From Apium graveolens (lineage: Eukaryota; Streptophyta; Magnoliopsida; Apiales; Apiaceae), in assembly GCF_009905375.1 (NCBI RefSeq), contig NC_133655.1:166804588-166868587 (forward strand): DNA of 64,000 bases, given 5' to 3'. The stretch's first letter is position 1, and every line of letters starts with the position of its first letter. Positions 34,008 to 44,035 of this stretch are shown piece after piece. The notes under the pieces are model-generated. The model saw only the letters and a program-made list of their open reading frames with translations. It searched no databases and had not been told where the DNA came from. A program made the translations under genes and the position numbers.

Positions 34008-34780
34008 CTTAACTTCTGAAGTTTCAGGTTCACGAGAAATAAACGCAGTGGTCTTTACAAGTGCCTTACTTTTGCTGTCTACAGAACTAGGGCAGTAGAT
34101 TATGGCTCTCTGATCTTGTTCCAATTCATGGGTTCTTAATTATCCATAAATCACATCCATGGGAATAGTGATAAATTCAACCCTCTCCCTGATGGATGCG
34201 TTCTTCTGTTCCAAGTGTATTGGTAGAATCAGCATGAACTTCTTGTTTGACTCACGATCAAATGAACTTTTCCCTGCAATTTCAGTTCACTTAACAATCT
34301 TGCATATCTCTTAAAGAGTGAAGATAATATTTCTCCATGCTGTAGTTTAAACGCTTCATTTTGAGTCGTAAGGATATTCATTCTCTTTCCTTTGACTTTG
34401 GCAGTACCTTTCATTAACAGCTCAACTGTTTCCCACATTTCCTTTGCACTATTACTTCCTAGTAGTTGATGACTCATATCCTTATCAATCAATTCCACTA
34501 TTATGAGTTTAAAGCTTGTGTCCAAATTAATCAACTCATTGTCAGTATTTGTATATTTGGACGGATCTCTGGGAGTAGATGTCGAAGGAATTCTCACACC
34601 AGCAGTGGTTGATGATTTAGAAACTACTTACATTGGAACATAAGGACCATTCAGTAATATCCCAATGTATAATGGATTTAAAGCTTTCATGAACAACAAC
34701 ATTTTTTTTCTCCCACAGGTTGTAATTTTCTCGATCAAATGGGGAACCTTGATATTTCTAATCCTTTGGTTGTTCAACAT
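34008..34780 (-). pseudogene. CoH copia gag, N-terminal part, broken
   Basis: Starts MLNNQRIRNIKVPHLIEK (ATG at 34780). After a stop near 34628 it runs through NLDTSFKLIIVELIDKDMSHQLLGSNSAKEMWETV and SLFKRYARLLSELKLQGK; a frame change near 34260 leads to LRTHELEQDQRAI. This is the copia gag (UBN2-type) domain. It ends at the CoG LTR. Confidence 0.65.
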
Positions 34781-34920
34781 CTTGGTGGAATAAAATTATT
34801 TAAGATTCAAAAATTTCAAGATTGAAGATTTTTGAAAATTTAAAAATTTCAAGAAATTTTTCAAGAACTTGTTTGATTGAGTTTCTTTCTCCAGATCTTG
34901 ATTTGTATATCAATCAACAG

Positions 34921-34932
34921 GCTCTAATACCA
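34921..34932 (-). other. Primer binding site of CoH
   Basis: TGGTATTAGAGC on the minus strand, one base different from the usual site, next to the LTR end GGGCCTAACA. Confidence 0.6.
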
Positions 34933-34934
34933 AC

Positions 34935-35120
34935 TGTTAGGCCCAAAGTATCGTATAAGGGGGGTTGAATACGATACCTATATTTTTTTCAATTTATTTA
35001 AGTTATTCGTTAATTATACGGAATCAAAAATGTAAAAAATAATTCGAGGAATATATTATTTTATTAATATAAACCTCGAGGTTGTTTCACTCTAATCGAT
35101 TATAATTAGTTACAATAAAT
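34935..35120 (-). repeat. CoH 5' LTR, 3' end only
   Basis: Minus strand ends GTATTCAACCCCCCTTATACG...GGGCCTAACA, the normal end of a copia LTR. It is cut near 35120, where CoI gag begins, without a recognisable LTR start or duplication. Confidence 0.55.
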
Positions 35121-35596
35121 TCAAGTAGTTTCTGAAATCTACTGAAAATGTCATTCAATGATTCACCATCTTCAAAGTGAAAATGCTCATACTATTATAT
35201 GAGAAGCTGCATCTTGTTTTCTCTTACTTGCTCAGTACCCTCACATAGCACTTAAATTTGATCCCAAATTTCCTTAGGAGTTTTACAGTTGATGACATTG
35301 TCAAATATATCTAAATCAAGACCATTGAACAATATATTCATAGCCTTATTGTCTTTTTGAACTACTTCAATGTCTTCATCTGTCCATTCTGACTTTGGCT
35401 TTGGGACAGTTTGTTCATTCACAGTTGCATCTTCAACATTTGTTACAACCCTTCTGGGAATGCGAGGTCCATTCTCTATGCACTTGACATAGCTTTCATC
35501 TTGAGAGAGTAGATGAAGGTGCATCTTCACTTTCCAGTGATGATAGTTGTCTTTGTCCAGGATTGGAATCTTTACACCAACGTCCTTTCTGCTCAT
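35121..35596 (-). pseudogene. CoI copia gag, N-terminal part, truncated
   Basis: Starts MSRKDVGVKIPILDKDNYHHWKVKM and is close to CoJ gag (DNYHHWKVKMHLHLLSQDESY, NILFNGLD, VINCKTPKEIWD). A TAA after WDQI (35252) and further changes follow. It stops near 35120 at the CoH LTR. It belongs to the same family as CoJ. Confidence 0.75.
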
Positions 35597-35642
35597 ATTG
35601 TTAGATTGCTTGATCTTTAAACTTTTTGTGTGTCAAAAGCTT

Positions 35643-35654
35643 GCTCTGATACCA
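35643..35654 (-). other. Primer binding site of CoI
   Basis: TGGTATCAGAGC on the minus strand, two bases from the LTR end. Confidence 0.75.
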
Positions 35655-35656
35655 AT

Positions 35657-35877
35657 TGTTATTCCTTAACAATATAACAACATAATTACAGAAGTGGGGT
35701 TGAATGGAATTCTGGTTCCTTTTTGAAACTTTGAAAACTTCTTACAAATATATAACTGTGTTTGAATATGCTTGAGTACGGATAAAAAATAATGGTATTC
35801 AAGAACACAAAGTAAATAAACAAGTGTTGAAAAACTTTCTGGTGGATTGATATTTCCACCAGATATATATAGGCATT
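35657..35877 (-). repeat. CoI 5' LTR, 3' part
   Basis: Minus strand ends AAGGAATAACA like the CoJ LTR. It is interrupted at 35877 by CoJ and continues beyond 59056. The last five bases (GCATT) are the CoJ target duplication. Confidence 0.75.
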
Positions 35878-36979
35878 TGTTATTCCTAGTGGACTAACAA
35901 TGAGATTTACAGAAGGGGGGTTGAATGTAAATCTCAAAATTTTTTCAAGTTTTGAGCAGTTTCTAAGGCTAAGTGTTTTTGAGAACAAGTGTGTGTGAAT
36001 TGCTTGAAGCCAATGCAGACAGATATATATTCAAACACAAATGTAAAGAGCACAAAGATCTTAAAAACTTTTCTGGTGGATTTGTTGTTCCACAGAGATG
36101 TGTTGTTTCAGAAAATCTGTGATTCAAAGAATTAAATCACAGCTGCTTCCTTGTACAAACTAGATGATTTTCTCTCTGGATATTTCTAAACAGCTCAGGA
36201 AAACTCACTTCTAATTACTAGCTGCTACTTGGTTTATATATCACCAAGTTTACAAGTGAAGACAAAACTGTAAAATACAATTAAAAAAGTTCTTCACATG
36301 TTTCTTCTTCATTTCTCTATCAAATCCAATTTAGGCTTGGCTGTAGATCTTTGAATACTTCCTTGTTTGCATCAGAATGGAAATGCTGCATTTTCTTGAT
36401 TCCTTCTAGAGGCTTCCACATTCCAGTTTGTATCTGTCAACCCATGTGCCTCTGTCAGCTTATGAATTGTCACTATCAACTGCTAATGAACTAAGCATCC
36501 GTTGAAGCTTTCATCCGTTGATGCCTTATCCGTTGAGGTTTTATCCGTTAAAGCTTTATCCGTTGATGCATTATCAGTTGAAGTCTTTATCCGTTGAAGC
36601 ACTTATCCGTTGATGGATATTATCTGTTGAAGCATTAGAGACATCCGTTGAAGCTTTGTTTCTTATCCGTTGAAGGTCTTCAATATCAGTTGATACTTCT
36701 TCACTTATACAAAATTACAAGGCATGAAATATTTACAATTAGCCCTCCTATTTGCATATCCACTAGTAGTTAACATGACTGATACTTTCCTACAACATCT
36801 AAGAATTACAACTTGAATCCAGAGAATCAAATATGCTACAATACTAAACTTATTGCTAAGTAAAGCTACTCCTTCAACGGATAGCCCAGATGGTCTTATC
36901 CGTTGAGGCTACAAACACTAGATTTCTACTTAAGTGTTTTGTTTAACTTATCATCACACTAATACACATATTCCTAACA
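35878..36979 (-). repeat. 3' LTR of CoJ
   Basis: Minus strand TGTTAGGAATATG to GGAATAACA. It has about a dozen TATCCGTTGA-type motifs at 36490-36680 plus an inverted pair at 36874-36906, all upstream of the TATA box near 36230. Confidence 0.9.
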
Positions 36980-36994
36980 ATCTCCCCCTATTTA
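36980..36994 (-). other. Polypurine tract of CoJ
   Basis: TAAATAGGGGGAGAT on the minus strand directly before the 3' LTR. Confidence 0.75.
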
Positions 36995-37167
36995 TGTCTA
37001 CTAGAACTGTAGGCATAAATTTGGCTTTAGCTTGATGATAACAAAACACTTGACAAATATATTAACTGTAATAAAGCAGAAATTCAAAAGTGCTGCAAAA
37101 ATGTGTATGCTGAGATGGAATTGAAGAATTACATTTTTTCCAAGGGTGCTCCTTTAGCCTGAGCAGA

Positions 37168-40100
37168 TTAATTTCTTTTCCTTTCATCCCTTGTTTTCTT
37201 TCCTAGCCTCCTGTCATTCTCCTCTATTTGAAGTTGAAGTTGTCTGTAGAACTCAGCTTCATCTTCTTCATTGATGTCCAACTTAGATTGCATATCCTTG
37301 AGAGTTTCATTATTGGCAATCTTGAGCTGATCTTCAAGTCTGAAAAATCTTCCGACTCCTTTGTTGTCTCTGAACTCCATCAACCAATGAGGTGATTTAT
37401 GAACTATAATTCCTCTTTCTTGAATAAGTAATGTTCTAGGCAAGGCATTGGGCTCCCACCAAGTTTTCCTTATGTTGGCAATCTTGTTGAGAATCTCAGT
37501 CTTGGCAGTCCTGGTAAAGCCAGAATCCCTTTGTATGGCTGAGTAGACTCTAACCAAGGTAGAGTATCCTTCATTCAGAATCCTGTGGAGAGGCCAAGTT
37601 CTTTCCCCACTTCCTTTGTATTTGAACACTAGTCTTTCTGGTAGCTGTCTGTAGGCAGCTATTCCCCTTACTTCCTCCAGCTCATCCAGATAGAGTTCAA
37701 TGTCTGAAAATTCTTTTATGTCACAAATGTGAACATAATCATCCTTAGAGGCTTGAGGCTTAGGATTAGGCTTCTGAGTGAATTTGATTGAGGTTTTAGA
37801 GGGTGTTGATTTGATTCTTCTTTTCTGCTTCTTTGATGGTGGAGAAGAGGTTAAGAAGGTGGGCAATTTGATGGTGTCCCAATCAATTGGTTCCTCCTTA
37901 GGAATGATTGTTTCACCATGAATGTTTATGAAGGGGTCAGGCACAATGGGTTCAGGAATATAAGGTAGTGGTTTGAATTTTGATTGGGTTTCTTCAGTCT
38001 CATCTACCATCTTTCTCTTTGCATTGGCCTTCTTTCTGTTCCCTTTCTGCCATTCTTCTTTTTCCTTACTTCTTTCTTCCATATCACTATCAACCATGTC
38101 CCCCATATCTTCATCTTCACTTTTGTCTTCAATTTCTTTCTTTTCTTCAGCTTGACTTGACTTTAGCTGTTTTTCAAGCTTTGCTTGTGCTCTCTTATCA
38201 GCCTTTAGCTTTTTGGCTTCTTCCTTTAACCTTCTGGTTTCTTCCCTCTTGGCTATTGAGAATTTGGGATGTCCTTGCATTACACATATGCTCTTTCCCT
38301 CTCTGAAGATAATAGCCATGTTCCTCCTTACAGCCACATCCATGGTCTCTTTGTGCTTTATGATACTTCCACCTAAAACCTTGTCTTCATCAGGTTTTGG
38401 AGGAGGAAAATCCACTTCTTTCATCTGAGCAAGGCTTAGAGGATTCTTTGTAGAGTCCTTATTGGATCTGTTGTTGGGCTTGAGAACCATAGGTTTCAGA
38501 TTCTTGGAAGAAGTCTCTCCAACCTTATTCCTCCTTACTGGCTTGAGCTCCATAATAATTGGTTCCACCTTTGTACTATGCTTCACAGATTGTGATTTAG
38601 AAGTTGTAGAACCAAAAATTTGTTGCATCTTTTCATCAATTTTTCTCCTTTGCTCTTTGACTTGCAATTCAGCTGCTGCTATCTGGATTAGATCAATTCC
38701 ATCAAGCTTTCCTTTGATTTGAATAGTTGGAGAAGTGGTGATGGCAGGAACTAGCACTTGAGATGTTTGAACTGTTGTTGATGGCTCTCCTTCCCCTTCC
38801 CCTTTATTCTCCCCCTTTTTGTTATCATCAAGGGTAGGGGTCAAGCCTTGTTCTTTTGCCAACTGTATTAGTAGATTTGTCTGAGTTTGTTGATTCTGAA
38901 GAATGGTGACCATAGAGTCTTCAATGATCTGAACTCTATCTTCCAACCTGGCCAGCCTCTTGTCAGCATCAGATGCTTTCCTCAGTCTCCCCAACAAATC
39001 TTGCATAGTACCATAAGGCATGACTGAATCCAACTTCTCAGCATTATAGGATTTCACATCAGCAATGTCCTGCTTGAGTTCATCCACACTTAGATTATGT
39101 TTGAAGTGCTGCAACTGCAAGAGATGCAGAGAGTCCAGATGAGCTTGAAGAATTGCCTTGGTACCAGCATCTGTAGTCTCCTGAAGGGCCTTCTGAATAG
39201 TCATTACTTGCCTGACCAAAGTGACACCAAACTCTCCTGGTGTAGATGCCTTTGCCCATGCCCAATCAGGGAGATCTGGAACAGAACTTGGGCCTGCTTC
39301 TCCCCCTAAGTTCATGCTCTCATCCAAAGAATCAGAGTCGTCATCATTAGAATTTACTCCAAATTCTTCAGATGGCTCACCAGCTTGAGAAGGCAGCCTG
39401 TTAATAGCAGCTTTGTCTCTGAGAAGAGATTCTGAAGTGTGTACAATGTTTAAAGTCTGTTCTGCCTCCACATTGCCCTGAGCAACCAATAATTGATAGG
39501 CTGGAACAGGGTGAGTAAAAGTGTCAGCATCCAAGGAAATGTTATCAATTACAGCTTTGTAATGTTGCTGAAATTGTCTTTCCTTTTCTGCATCATCCAC
39601 TATCATTGACTCACTAGCAATGGCTGGATCCACCCTTATAGCTTCTGTACCTGCCTTTCTCTCATTTTCTCTATTTTTTTGCATTAGGGGCTCCCCCTGG
39701 CTCACACACACCCTCACACCCTCACCCTCACCTTCTAAGGTGGCACTCCTCTCACTTACTTTTGTCATGCTGGAAGAAATAGCATGCATATGAAGACTCT
39801 CAACCTCTCCTTTTGCCTGGGAGCAACCCAGCCTCTCACTCAAGATATCACTCCCTTCCCTCAAACCTAAAAGTGATTGTACAGTAACCATGTCTTCTAC
39901 AGTTGGAGTTGTTTCTGTTATATGTATAGAGACCATCAACGGATAGGGAGTATCCGTTGAAGTGGAAACTGATGGTATCAACGGATAACTGCTGTTAAGC
40001 TTATCCGTCGAAGAACAACCACTTGTCAACGGATGAGAGATATCCGTTGAAGAAGGAAAAGACGTAGATATAGAAAGTGACATAATTGTTGAATCTGTGT

Positions 40101-41703
40101 GAATTGATTTTAAGTGAGGTGACACAGATTCTTCAACCATATCTGAAAGAATTGGCTGATGATCCAACAAATCATCTAAAAGATGATGATCATCAGGTTT
40201 TGAGTGGGGCTCCTCCCTGAGTTTTAAGGAGGGAGAATCAGGAATTGATGTGAATATCATATCCACATCCAGAGAGGGTGATGGAGAGTTTGATGATTGA
40301 TGTGTTTCTATTATGAGAGAATGGGGATGTGACTCCACATTTGCTGGAATCACATCAAGCTGAATTTGAGAAGGCAAAGATACAGGTGGATGTATCTGTG
40401 CTGTGTGTGCCCCTTGTGTGGAAACTAGGGTCTTGGCCTTCTTCTTCCTTGAAAAGGCTTTGATTGGTGAATGTGTGGCTTCAGTGTCCCTCCCTCTTTT
40501 GTTATGTGTCCCTGGTTGGGGACTATTTTCAATAGTTGCACCCTTTTGGGAGGATGCAACTAGGGATGTGTTTGACACCTTTTGAACCACCACAGTCTTT
40601 TGAGAGACTGTGGCTTGGCTGGCTGGGGTACCACTCACCTCTCCCACCTTATCCTGGGGGGTTTCTTGATGTTCACCCCTCCCCTCACCACTCACACCCT
40701 GTTCACTCCCTTCAGGGTTTATGGTAGTTGTTATAACTGTTGTCATTTGAGAGACAACAGAGGTTGTTTTCTTTGACTTGTGTTTTGAAGTTTTAGTTTT
40801 GGTGGCTTTGATAGGAATCTGTTTGGACAAAGACACAGATTCCATTGCCACACTGGAAGACAAAGAAACAATGGGGTTGGAAATAGTAGGAGTTATAGAA
40901 GTGTTTACCTCACTTACCTGTGGTGCATTCATGATTGGCAAATATACCAATGGCACCTGGCTGTTGAGGTTCATTCTCACAAGGTCTGCAAGGACCCTTT
41001 TCTCTTGTGCCCAACATTTGAGTTTATTGTTCTCATTTGATATAATCAATCCTTCAGCAACATGGTTAGCCAATAACATAAAGAATCTAGCATAGTAGAT
41101 GTTATGTGGTCTATTAGCTTTGTTACCTAATCTGGAACCTAATTCTAGCATGACACAGTTGCTAAAATTAAAGTACCTATCAGAAACTAGCATATAGAGC
41201 ATATTGACAAGAGATGAAGTTATGGCATCAAAATTGCTAATCTTCCCAGAGAAAACCTTAATAAAGGCATCTCCAAGAAAACTCCATTCTTTCCTAAGGC
41301 CCTTCCTTCTAATACTACCTAAACTAGCAGAATCAAAAGCATAGCCTATGGAATCTAGCATAGCAGATACATCTTTATCAGTGTGTGGTGTCATGGCATT
41401 ATTCTCAGGCAACTTAAAGCAAGACTGTATATCATCACAGTTAATGCAATAATCCTTACCTTTGAGAGAGAAAGCAATAGTCATATCTGTGGAGTTGAAC
41501 TCTGCAGTTGTCCAAATCTCTTCAATCACCTCACAGTAGATGGTTGGGGCTTCCAGCATTGCATAGCTTAGTTTGCAGTTTTTGATGAAGTCCATCATCT
41601 TGTGATAATCAGAATGGGCTTCATTCTTTTCAACCAAGGCTACGAAATTATTCTTTTCATAAACAAATCCAGATTGAGACATAATTTTAACTACTGGTGC
41701 CAT
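37168..41703 (-). CDS. CoJ giant accessory ORF (aORF), about 1,511 aa
   Basis: One uninterrupted frame; it is open back to 41799, but ATG 41703 (MAPVVKIMSQ) has the context ACAATGGCA and follows a TATA box and CT-rich leader, so I chose it. Regions: N-terminal folded part of about 250 residues (DDIQSCFKLP, LRKEWSFLGDAF, FDAITSSLVNMLYML, RPHNIYYARFFMLLANHV); a long Ser/Thr/Pro-rich, probably unstructured middle; a coiled coil near 900-980 (ARLEDRVQIIEDSM); a Lys/Glu-rich part; and a C-terminal domain shared with CoA. No signal peptide or membrane helix. The function is unknown. The position corresponds to the env-like ORF of Sireviruses, but the sequence gives no support for an envelope. Intact, in contrast to its integrase. 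Confidence 0.85.
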   Translation of the reverse strand: MAPVVKIMSQSGFVYEKNNFVALVEKNEAHSDYHKMMDFIKNCKLSYAMLEAPTIYCEVIEEIWTTAEFNSTDMTIAFSLKGKDYCINCDDIQSCFKLPENNAMTPHTDKDVSAMLDSIGYAFDSASLGSIRRKGLRKEWSFLGDAFIKVFSGKISNFDAITSSLVNMLYMLVSDRYFNFSNCVMLELGSRLGNKANRPHNIYYARFFMLLANHVAEGLIISNENNKLKCWAQEKRVLADLVRMNLNSQVPLVYLPIMNAPQVSEVNTSITPTISNPIVSLSSSVAMESVSLSKQIPIKATKTKTSKHKSKKTTSVVSQMTTVITTTINPEGSEQGVSGEGRGEHQETPQDKVGEVSGTPASQATVSQKTVVVQKVSNTSLVASSQKGATIENSPQPGTHNKRGRDTEATHSPIKAFSRKKKAKTLVSTQGAHTAQIHPPVSLPSQIQLDVIPANVESHPHSLIIETHQSSNSPSPSLDVDMIFTSIPDSPSLKLREEPHSKPDDHHLLDDLLDHQPILSDMVEESVSPHLKSIHTDSTIMSLSISTSFPSSTDISHPLTSGCSSTDKLNSSYPLIPSVSTSTDTPYPLMVSIHITETTPTVEDMVTVQSLLGLREGSDILSERLGCSQAKGEVESLHMHAISSSMTKVSERSATLEGEGEGVRVCVSQGEPLMQKNRENERKAGTEAIRVDPAIASESMIVDDAEKERQFQQHYKAVIDNISLDADTFTHPVPAYQLLVAQGNVEAEQTLNIVHTSESLLRDKAAINRLPSQAGEPSEEFGVNSNDDDSDSLDESMNLGGEAGPSSVPDLPDWAWAKASTPGEFGVTLVRQVMTIQKALQETTDAGTKAILQAHLDSLHLLQLQHFKHNLSVDELKQDIADVKSYNAEKLDSVMPYGTMQDLLGRLRKASDADKRLARLEDRVQIIEDSMVTILQNQQTQTNLLIQLAKEQGLTPTLDDNKKGENKGEGEGEPSTTVQTSQVLVPAITTSPTIQIKGKLDGIDLIQIAAAELQVKEQRRKIDEKMQQIFGSTTSKSQSVKHSTKVEPIIMELKPVRRNKVGETSSKNLKPMVLKPNNRSNKDSTKNPLSLAQMKEVDFPPPKPDEDKVLGGSIIKHKETMDVAVRRNMAIIFREGKSICVMQGHPKFSIAKREETRRLKEEAKKLKADKRAQAKLEKQLKSSQAEEKKEIEDKSEDEDMGDMVDSDMEERSKEKEEWQKGNRKKANAKRKMVDETEETQSKFKPLPYIPEPIVPDPFINIHGETIIPKEEPIDWDTIKLPTFLTSSPPSKKQKRRIKSTPSKTSIKFTQKPNPKPQASKDDYVHICDIKEFSDIELYLDELEEVRGIAAYRQLPERLVFKYKGSGERTWPLHRILNEGYSTLVRVYSAIQRDSGFTRTAKTEILNKIANIRKTWWEPNALPRTLLIQERGIIVHKSPHWLMEFRDNKGVGRFFRLEDQLKIANNETLKDMQSKLDINEEDEAEFYRQLQLQIEENDRRLGKKTRDERKRN
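39936..40050 (-). repeat. Three inverted TCAACGGATA/TATCCGTTGA pairs inside the aORF
   Basis: Pairs 39936-39945 with 39951-39960, 39978-39987 with 40002-40011, and 40026-40034 with 40041-40050, loops of 5-14 nt. Translated they give STD and YPL units. The same motif fills the LTR U3. Confidence 0.75.
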
Positions 41704-41811
41704 TGTTGTGAGTAGAGGTTGCAGAGAAAAACTCGAGAATTTTGGGAGAGAAGGAGAATAAAAATTGCAAGAAAGTGTAAAGTGAAAATTAGAATTCAAT
41801 GGGGTTTTATA
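41704..41811 (-). promoter_or_regulatory. Candidate internal promoter and leader of the CoJ aORF
   Basis: TATAAAAC (41804-41811) lies about 100 bases before the ATG. Between them is a leader rich in C and T (CTCCTTCTCTCCC, TTTTTCTCTGC) and free of ATG in the last 70 bases. The motif array at 42008-42161 lies 200-350 bases upstream of the TATA. This suggests separate transcription of the aORF; it has not been tested. Confidence 0.5.
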
Positions 41812-42007
41812 CTTTCTTGAATTAAAACGTAAATAAAATGATTAAATGATACTTTTAAGTAAATTACAGCCGTTTAAGAATAACGAAAACTGTAGAAATT
41901 CTGAAAACTGCCTTTAATAAAAATACATACAACAGTGTATATCTGTATCAACGATTGAGGAAAAGAATCAACGGCTGTGACTCACTTAAAGTAACTGATG
42001 TGACACT

Positions 42008-42161
42008 TCAACGGATAAGGTAAATAGTTATCCGTTGATGATCAACACTATTTTATCCGTTGAGGGATAAAATTACCAGAAATGTATTTGTCTTTCAACG
42101 GATAATGAATATCCGTTGATAGAACAATTTTGGCTTTCAACGGATAGGGAATATCCGTTGA
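42008..42161 (-). repeat. TCAACGGATA/TATCCGTTGA array upstream of the aORF
   Basis: Inverted pairs at 42008-42017 with 42029-42038, 42095-42104 with 42110-42119, and 42137-42146 with 42152-42161, plus a single copy at 42054-42063. Located between the RT-RNase H stop and the aORF TATA box. Confidence 0.75.
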
Positions 42162-42245
42162 TAGGATAAGTCTTACTTAAAGCCAACTTTGTTCTTGTAG
42201 CAAATTCATTTCAGGCTTCAAGGCAGATTATATAGAGGACATAAA

Positions 42246-43967
42246 TTATGAATAATTAAGCATACCTAGCTCACTTACTAATCTTGTGAATGTTGATTCA
42301 TCAAGTGGCTTGGTAAATATGTCTGCAATCTGCCTTTCACTTGGAATAAATTGAAGTTCCACTGTACCTTTCATCACATGTTCCCTAATGAAGTGGTACT
42401 TGATATCAATGTGCTTGGTTCTTGAGTGCTGCACTGGATTTTCAGTAATGGCAATGGCACTTGTGTTGTCACAGAATATAGGAATTTTGTCAACAGTTAG
42501 TCCATAGTCAAATAGTTGATTCCTCATCCATAGTATTTGTGTACAGCAACTACCAGCAGCAATGTAATCAGCTTCAGCTGTTGATGTAGAAACAGAATTT
42601 TGCTTCTTGCTGAACCATGACATAAGCTTGTTCCCTAAAAATTGACAGGTGTCAGTTGTGCTTTTCCTGTCTATTTTACAGCCTGCATAATCTGCATCTG
42701 AGTAGCCAATTAGATCAAAACCAGACTCTTTAGGGTACCAAATTCCTAGATTTGGAGTCCCTTTGAGATATCTGAAGATTCTTTTAATAGCCACTAAGTG
42801 AGATTCTTTAGGGTCAGCTTGAAATCTAGCACAAAGACATGTAGAGAACATTATATCAGGTCTACTAGCAGTTAAATATAAAAGTGAGTCAACCATGCCT
42901 CTATAACTTGAAATGTCCACAGACTTTTCAGCCTTGTTTAATTCAAGCTTGGTGGCAGTGGCCATGAGAGTTTTTGCAGATGAACAGTCCATTAAGTCAA
43001 ACTTCTTTAAAAGATCATAAATATATTTAGTTTGACTAATGAAAATTCCACCACTAACTTGTTTAACTTGTAAACCAAGAAAATAAGTTAGCTCTCCCAT
43101 CATGCTCATTTCATATTTACTTTGCATTAACTTAGCAAACTTTTTACAAAGCTTATCATCTGTAGATCCAAATATAATATCATCTACATAAATTTGAACA
43201 AGTATTGTAGAGCCATTAACATTTCTAAAGAAAAGAGTTTTGTCAACAGTACCTCTTGTGAAGTGATTATCTAGAAGAAATTTTGACAAAGTCTCATACC
43301 AGGCTCTAGGTGCTTGCTTTAGTCCATAGAGTGCTTTCAACAGATAATACACATAGTCTGGAAAGTTTGGGTCTTCAAATCCTAGAGGTTGGCTTACATA
43401 AACTTCTTCCTCCAGTTCCCCATTTAAAAATGCACTCTTGACATCCATTTGATAGACTTTGAAATTGGCATGGGCTGCATAGGCTAGAAAGATTCTGATG
43501 GCTTCAAGTCTGGCAACTGGAGCAAATGTTTCATCAAAATCTATTCCCTCTTGTTGAGAATAGCCTTTAGCAACCAATCTGGCTTTGTTCCTTATGACAA
43601 TGCCATTTTCATCCATTTTGTTTCTGAATACCCATTTTGTGTCAATAGAACTCTTGTTCTTTGGCTTGGGTACCAGCTTCCATACTTTGTTCCTCTCAAA
43701 TTGGTTTAGCTCCTCTTGCATTGCTAAAATCCAATCTGGATCCAATAGAGCTTCTTCTACTTTCTTAGGTTCCTCCTGTGATAGAAAGCTACTATACAGA
43801 CATTCATCTTGAGTAGCCCTTCTAGTTTGCACTTTAGTTGTAGCATCACCAATAATCAGTTCAAAAGGGTGATTCTTGGTCCATTTCCTTTGAGGTGGTA
43901 GATTAGCTCTAGATGAGGTTGCCTCAGTATTGTCATGATGTGAGATAGAATGTTGATTGGTTGACAC
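42246..43967 (-). CDS. CoJ reverse transcriptase-RNase H
   Basis: 573 codons without a break. RT: KWVFRNK at about 111, [14 protein letters not shown] at 128, catalytic Asp in [19 protein letters not shown] (residue 175), YVDDIIFGS (260-268). RNase [16 protein letters not shown] (Asp 424), STAEADYIA (Glu 465), CDN (Asp 500), then [12 protein letters not shown] and DIFTKPL near 550. Typical length for this part of a copia polyprotein. The natural frame continues upstream to 44030 (VTSSVDRAP), where LaK cuts it from integrase; ATG 43967 is just the first Met. It cannot be made as part of the normal polyprotein unless LaK is spliced out or a new start is used. Confidence 0.9.
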   Translation of the reverse strand: MSTNQHSISHHDNTEATSSRANLPPQRKWTKNHPFELIIGDATTKVQTRRATQDECLYSSFLSQEEPKKVEEALLDPDWILAMQEELNQFERNKVWKLVPKPKNKSSIDTKWVFRNKMDENGIVIRNKARLVAKGYSQQEGIDFDETFAPVARLEAIRIFLAYAAHANFKVYQMDVKSAFLNGELEEEVYVSQPLGFEDPNFPDYVYYLLKALYGLKQAPRAWYETLSKFLLDNHFTRGTVDKTLFFRNVNGSTILVQIYVDDIIFGSTDDKLCKKFAKLMQSKYEMSMMGELTYFLGLQVKQVSGGIFISQTKYIYDLLKKFDLMDCSSAKTLMATATKLELNKAEKSVDISSYRGMVDSLLYLTASRPDIMFSTCLCARFQADPKESHLVAIKRIFRYLKGTPNLGIWYPKESGFDLIGYSDADYAGCKIDRKSTTDTCQFLGNKLMSWFSKKQNSVSTSTAEADYIAAGSCCTQILWMRNQLFDYGLTVDKIPIFCDNTSAIAITENPVQHSRTKHIDIKYHFIREHVMKGTVELQFIPSERQIADIFTKPLDESTFTRLVSELGMLNYS

Positions 43968-44035
43968 TCCCCCTGAGTTACTGATCCTTTGGAAGGAGTT
44001 GGGAGCTCTATCAACTGATGAAGTGACTTGATTAT

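Noticed and set aside
37973..41571. Many plus-strand frames of 60-105 codons
   Set aside because: They are antisense shadows of the aORF.
37168..41703. aORF as a viral envelope gene
   Set aside because: No signal peptide, membrane segment or glycoprotein-like Cys pattern; only the position recalls env-like ORFs.
37168..41703. aORF as a host gene
   Set aside because: It lies between pol and the polypurine tract inside one LTR pair, and a relative occupies the same place in CoA.
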